The position numbers were made by a program, and so were the translations under genes. 64,000 nt of DNA, from NCBI GenBank assembly GCA_911728435.2, contig OU452208.1:6262001-6326000 (forward strand). The letters run 5' to 3'. The notes beneath the pieces were generated by a model. It was not told where the DNA came from. It saw nothing but the letters and a program-made list of their open reading frames with translations, and did no database searches. Shown piece by piece: positions 59,034 through 64,000 of the stretch; the stretch's first letter is position 1, and every line of letters begins with the position of its first letter. This DNA comes from Apoderus coryli. Taxonomy: Eukaryota > Arthropoda > Insecta > Coleoptera > Attelabidae.

Positions 59034-59545
59034 CTAGTAGTTTGGCCACAATATTTCGCACCATAAAGCGTGAATAACCCGTTATGTTTGATTCAAGAGG
59101 TTTTGCTACCCTGTACTTGTTTAAGTTATTTAAGAATTGAATTGTAAAGGTATAAACCTTTACAATTCAATTCCGAGATGAAAAAATCTTTTACTATCCG
59201 TAATTCTTTTATTGGATAAATAGACTTAAATAAGTACAGGGTAGCAAAACCTCTTGAATCAAACATACCGGGTTATTCACGCTTTATGGTGCAGAATATT
59301 GTGGCCAAACTACTTGACTTTCAAAAAGTTTCATTTGTTGGACTTGTGGGCATGGACTATGGATACTTTTGAAAGTCAAGTAATTTGGCCACAATATTCC
59401 GCACCATAAAGCGTGAATAACCCGGTATGTTGGATTCAAGAGGTTTTGTTACCCTGTACTTATTTCAGTCTATTTGTCCAATAAAAGAATTACGGATGGT
59501 AAAAGACTTTTTCATCTCGGAATTGAATTGTAAAGGTATAAAATT
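59034..59545. mobile_element. Foldback element, inverted triplication of a ~150-bp unit
   Basis: The same unit occurs three times: forward (59034-59151), inverted (59156-59326) and forward again (59368-59540). Markers are TTTGGCCACAATATTTCGCA, AATAACCCG(G/T)TATGTTTG and AGAGGTTTTGCTACCCTGTA. The first two copies meet at AAAGGTATAAACCTTT (about 59147-59162). The second and third are separated by a ~40-bp spacer flanked by CTTGACTTTCAAAA and CTTTTGAAAGTCAAG. Confidence 0.85.
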
Positions 59546-61080
59546 CAGACCATTCGATATACATTATTCATTCGTAGAGTACCATCCCTATCAATATACG
59601 TGGCCAGCTAACAGATAAACGGCTTTGACGTTTCCCCGTTGATTTCTGATTACCTCATACCGGTTTTTTCTACATTGGCGTATTATGGAAAGCGTGGAGG
59701 AAGCTCATCAGGGATAAAATAGGGCATCGCAAAAATAGAGTGTCAATGCACAGGCAAACACAGCACGAGAATGCATCAGATATAGGAAAATACGTATCCG
59801 ACACATTGTTGTTATCGGAACGCGATATTTTTGTTGCTCTGGCGCAGTTTTTTTCGGTTATTATTTTTGGATCAGTCGTAAACAAAAACATCTATATATA
59901 TATATGGAAAATATGATGGAAAATGTCTGGATTGACGGAAATATATGTGATTCGGATTATATGTTGATTGAAAAGTGAATATCGAAAATTAATTAAGATT
60001 GCTTTTTTTATTTGTTTTTCCATTTTATTTGAAACAGTTGGAATTTTTGATTTAATTTAATATGCATCAGTTGTTTTACAGTAGGATTGAACAACAGAAG
60101 CATAATTTTGTTATTACTTTACTCTTTGTGATTTTTTAAACAGTCATATCTGATTGGCCAGGAATATCCAAAAAATAGAGGGTCAAGCGATTAAAATTTT
60201 GCCCAAAATCTTTGAAATTCTACAACTACTGATGTTGCTTTTGTTTACTGATGAAGCGAGCAGTGGCGGCTTGTGGCAGTTTAAGGTGGTGAAGCATAAC
60301 ATAAAATAAAGTCATATACCTAATAGGTAACTAAAATTAATAGGGATATCCCTACTTCGTCAACTGCATAAAATATAGGTTATGTTTATAAGTAGGTACC
60401 TCACTTAAGTATTGTTTTCTTTAAAAAGTGTAATTAGTATCTAGAATATATTTACCTACTTCATAATAATACTAAATAAAACACATTTTATGAAACTGTC
60501 AATCAAATTACTTTTATGCTACCTGTTAGCAAATCATAATACGTCTCATACCAGATATTATTAAAAGCTCTGCTTTTATGCATTTGCCTTTATTTATATT
60601 TATCAAACATTTATTTAAATCTGGAACAAGTGTGTTTGTATATTTTTAACAAGATTTTTTTGTTCTTAAAAGCTGTGTTGATTAAAAAAACTTAACTTTA
60701 GTTAAAATTAAAAAATAAACATAATTTTTCATAATAACTTCGCTTACCTGAAGTCAGCGTAAATATAATTTACGCTGCTAATATGTAGTACTTCCACTTG
60801 CTTCTTCCATATTAAAGTATGAGATATTATATTATAATATATTCTATTATTAAAAAAACAATATTTTACGGTACCTACCCATTTATTTTTATAAAAATAT
60901 GTACGGTATATATATATATTTTTAATTTGTTCACTACTTTTTTAGATTTTAAAACTTAAATTAAATATGTAGGTAACTAATTTGCATGCATGTTGCTAGC
61001 TTTGTTCTTCCACTTAGTACAATTATTCCTTCTTGAAGTTCAGGTTATAAGGCAATTAACTTTGATTTTTTGGTTATGAA
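59546..61080. other. Intergenic, no gene recognised
   Basis: AT-rich. It contains a repeat at about 60258-60350 (AGTGGCGGCTTGTGGCAGTT) that matches one at about 12385-12480. No coding sequence is supported. Confidence 0.5.
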
Positions 61081-61081
61081 T

Positions 61082-62095
61082 TCTCCAACTTTTAAACATT
61101 GTAGCTCTTTTCTCGCTGAGACTGCTTAATCCACACATCTTCAGCTTCCTGGACTTCTTGTAGAGATAAATATTTCCACGTTTCATAATTATCTTTCTTC
61201 AATTTTTTAATAAACCTTAGACACCATGCTGTGCTTCTAAGTAATTTCATATATTTCGAAAATCTTCTAATTTCAGGTAAAATATCTTTAAATTCTACGA
61301 CTACACATACTCTTTCTAATTTTTGACTTGATTTCATTTCGTCTATTTCGTATTGATTAAAATCCTCACGGTCTTCTTTTGGCCAAAATTCTTTTTCTAA
61401 TTTAAAAAACTTAGGTCCAGAAAACCATTCCTCTGAAATGATGTGGCGTTTGTCAATTTCTTTTATGTTTTATCTCGTAGCTTCGTCTGCAACATTGAAT
61501 TTTGTCGGTACCCACTGCCAATCTTCAGTTCTGGTTTTATCTTGAATTTCTCCTATACGGTGTGAAACAAACTGTTTATAATTCCTACCATCACTCTTTA
61601 TCCAGTTAAGCACACACTTGGAATCCGACCAAAATAAAATTCTGTGAATTGAAATTTCTAGCTCACTTCTAATTGTTTGACCCAGCCTGCTCGCCATTAC
61701 CGCTGCTTGTAACTCTAATCTCGGAATCGATAAGGGTTTCAAAAGAGCCACTCTCGTTTTGGCGCTAATTATATTTACATCTATATCCTCATCTGTCTGG
61801 ATTCTAACGTAAGCCACAGCTGCAAACGCCTTCTCCTACTATCGCAGAACACGTGAATTTCTATATTCTTAACTTCTGAAATTTTGCGAGAGCAGCATCT
61901 GGGAATTTTGAATTTTGATATTTCCTGAACATCACACTGCCATTTCTTCCAACTATTTCTTAAATCTGCAGGTAACTCATCATCCCATTGTAATTTTGAC
62001 CGCCAAATTTCCTGCATTAGTATTTTTCCACTTATAGCGAAGCACGCCAATAAATCCAGAGGATCGAATAAAGTCATAACAATTGGCGTTGCCTG
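61082..62095 (-). pseudogene. BEL/Pao-type LTR retrotransposon pol fragment
   Basis: Minus strand, three frames. 62077-61781 holds TLFDPLDLLACFAISGKILM, MQEIWRSKLQWDDELP and a degraded HVFCDS. 61817-61470 holds KTRVALLKPLSIPRLELQAA, ILFWSDSKCVLNWIKSD and NVADEATR. 61460-61092 continues with EEWFSGPKF and RSTAWCLRFIKKL toward the integrase region. This is the RNase H and pre-integrase segment of BEL/Pao pol proteins. The protease, RT core, integrase core and LTRs are not seen. Frame changes mark it as a decayed relic. Confidence 0.85.
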
Positions 62096-63230
62096 AACTC
62101 CCTAATAATACCGAAAACTGTAATTTTAACAGTAATAATCAATGTATTAATAATTCAAATTAGCATAATTATCAATAATTATGCTCAAGGCATAATAAAT
62201 ATTAATAACAATAATTATTGAGAGCAATTTGTGTGGGTTATATCAGTTATAATTAATTATGGAAAACATACAAGATATAAAAGAGTTGGGGGACGTGCAG
62301 ATATCTGTTACATCCTATCTAACTATCCAAGACCTAATGAAGTAACATATAATTTACTGAAAATGTTAATACACATAGAAGCAAGTACACCCACAGAGGC
62401 ATTAATAATTGTTACCCCGTTTTCTCTATTTAATTTGGTTGTGTGTAAATGCACCAGAAAAATCCTACTAATTTTCAGCTCTACACAAATTAAACAAGTG
62501 ACAATTAGCTTTTTTTATGTCTCTCCTCTTCTGATGTGTCGGTCTTTACTTCCACTATACTTTTGCCTCTCTCTCACTCTCTCTGTCAGTCATTCTCTAT
62601 TTTCCGGCATGTCGCTTTTTCAAGTGTTTTTGTCGTGAAAGTTGCACATAGTAGCCCGTTTTTGGTTCGTTGCATACTTTAAATAATTGCCTAGACGAAA
62701 GTCAAATAACAGCGAGTGTGTGGGCATATTTAACTAATTTTGAAAGTATGTTGGTACAAGACAAAGGCCCTGAAAAGTAGTTTTTCGAGCTTTATCTAAC
62801 TAAATTATTTATTTATTTTTTACAAATTTGTTTAATAATGAAATAGAGTAGGCAGCTGTTTAAAATTAAAACCGTAATGATAAAGATAACACTGCCTGAA
62901 AATTACTAAAGGAACTTGTCCTTAAATAGGTATAATTTTTATGACATGAAAATTACTGGCTTCACCTCATAGACAAGAGATTTTTAAAAAATTTAAACTT
63001 TTTGCCTACACTGAAAAAAAGTTAATCAGTATAAGTCGTTATAGTCTCAATTAAAATCGTAAAAAAGCTTTTGGCGGCATACATCTATCAGTTTGGAGGC
63101 ATAGGCGTATCATTATTTTAGCGAAAATAAAAAATATATGTATAGTTTTTCCAATCGTAATATATAATGCTATAAAAAACCACAACCCCATATTCCTTTG
63201 TAAAGTCAATGCCGACCTCCGCCGTCCATA
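62096..63230. other. Intergenic, no gene recognised
   Basis: AT-rich. The 135-codon frame at 62231-62638 (plus) shows no known domain. Short inverted AT words around 62150-62210 are weak. Confidence 0.5.
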
Positions 63231-63239
63231 GGCGCGCCA

Positions 63240-64000
63240 TTTTAACTTTTCATAACAATACCTATATGCCCTACGATATTTTAGAATCCTTTATGCTGCA
63301 GGGTCTATGGCCGGAAAAATGTGATCCACCAATTTTTTCCATATGTCAGTTTTGTCTAAATCAGAATTCTCTAGGATTACAGCGCTTAAATTCGGATTCT
63401 GATTGCATTTTTTCAACTGTTCGTTTAGACTGCCACAAACCAATTCTATCGGATTGAATATGCAGTAATATGGAGGTAAACGTAAATATACTATGGCCGT
63501 GTGTTTCGCAGATATTCTTTTTTAAAATTGTATCTTATGATATATTAAATTTTATACTTTAATATATCCTCCTTTTTTGTATTATTATTAGGTATTTCAT
63601 TTAACATTCGCGAATGATAAGACGCATTATCCATAACGATTACTGAACTTGGGGGAATATTAGGTACTAGCTGTTCAGCAAACCATTTTTCAAACAAATT
63701 TGCGGTCATGTCTTCGTGGAAGTCCACAGAAGACTGTCTTATGTTTTTGGCTGACAAGAGCAGTGCGTTGGGTACGAACCCATTTTCACTTCCCGCATGT
63801 AGAATTATAACCCGTTTTCCCCTTGAACATGGAGCATTTAAAGTACAATTTTGAATCATGTATACCCAACCATACTTCACAGTATCATACGTATCAACCC
63901 ACGTCTCGTCAAGATATATTATCGTTCTCTTTGACTCGTGGTACTCTTTTATTTTACGCAAATATTCCTCGCGCATTTCCGCTATACGGCGTGATTCCAT
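63240..64000 (-). pseudogene. DDE-superfamily transposase (C-terminal part, 5' end outside window)
   Basis: 64000-63545 minus encodes TIIYLDETWVDTYDTVKYGW (first Asp), HAGSENGFVPNALLL, MTANLFEKWFAEQLVP and SVIVMDNASYHSR (second Asp). After a frameshift near 63545 the fold continues with LPPYYCIFNPIELVCGSLNE (63500-63440, third acidic residue in NPIE). The spacing fits an IS630/Tc1-related DDE_3 domain, the kind often found in insect genomes as intronless transposase ORFs. The N-terminus lies beyond the right edge and the shift implies a dead copy. Confidence 0.8.

Noticed and set aside
62231..62638. 135-codon plus-strand frame
   Set aside because: No recognisable domain, AT-driven composition, and no splice context or neighbouring exon.
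63209..63457. 82-codon plus-strand frame
   Set aside because: It is the antisense of the frameshifted transposase C-terminus on the minus strand.

Overview
This window is AT-rich, intron-containing nuclear DNA from an insect. The basis is short phase-consistent introns, insect-type NPC2 genes, and a retroelement load of jockey/CR1-type, R1/I-type, RTE, Penelope and BEL/Pao sequences plus Tc1/mariner relics. A beetle-like large genome is my guess; the sequence does not name the species. I recognise five host genes, one doubtful small gene and many repeats. Exon joins were checked by hand for GT..AG borders and reading phase.

Host genes: (1) a KCTD3/SHKBP1-family gene (BTB domain plus WD40 repeats) on the minus strand, 20264 down to 10279 and running off the left edge, 8 exons seen. 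(2) A 75-residue DMAC1/TMEM261-like gene on the plus strand, 20842-21118, divergent from (1). (3) A complete 4-exon RTRAF (C14orf166/hCLE) gene on the minus strand, 22096-21170, whose stop lies only 51 bp from that of (2). (4) Two tandem NPC2-like secreted lipid-binding genes on the plus strand, 30770-33761 and 38765-41236, with the same 4-exon layout. (5) The last three exons of a single-pass receptor, perhaps Sidestep-like, on the minus strand, 57460-49552, with a C-terminal PDZ-ligand-like tail.

Mobile DNA: an apparently full-length RTE retrotransposon with a 1002-codon ORF and a 12-bp target duplication (26873-30216) is the only intact element. The others are truncated or broken: jockey/CR1-type copies at 2790, 6385, 10607, 18110, 25310, 36400, 43140, 51803 and 54870; an R1/I-type copy at 12580; a Penelope fragment at 50780; a BEL/Pao pol fragment at 61082; Tc1/mariner relics at 38891, 53035 and 58750; and a DDE transposase cut by the right edge.

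The most unusual theme is inverted-repeat (foldback) DNA at every scale. The main find is a ~4-kb foldback element (5654-9699). Its two arms are oppositely oriented arrays of a ~20-bp minisatellite around a unique ~110-bp loop. It has related outer ends and an 8-bp flanking duplication, and a later jockey insertion lies in one arm. The large minisatellite in KCTD3-like intron 3 uses a related monomer. A second palindromic element with internal arrays is at 34107-34512. A cluster of three foldbacks fills 50-2425, a satellite whose monomer contains an inverted repeat lies at 46388-47500, and an inverted triplication is at 59034-59545.
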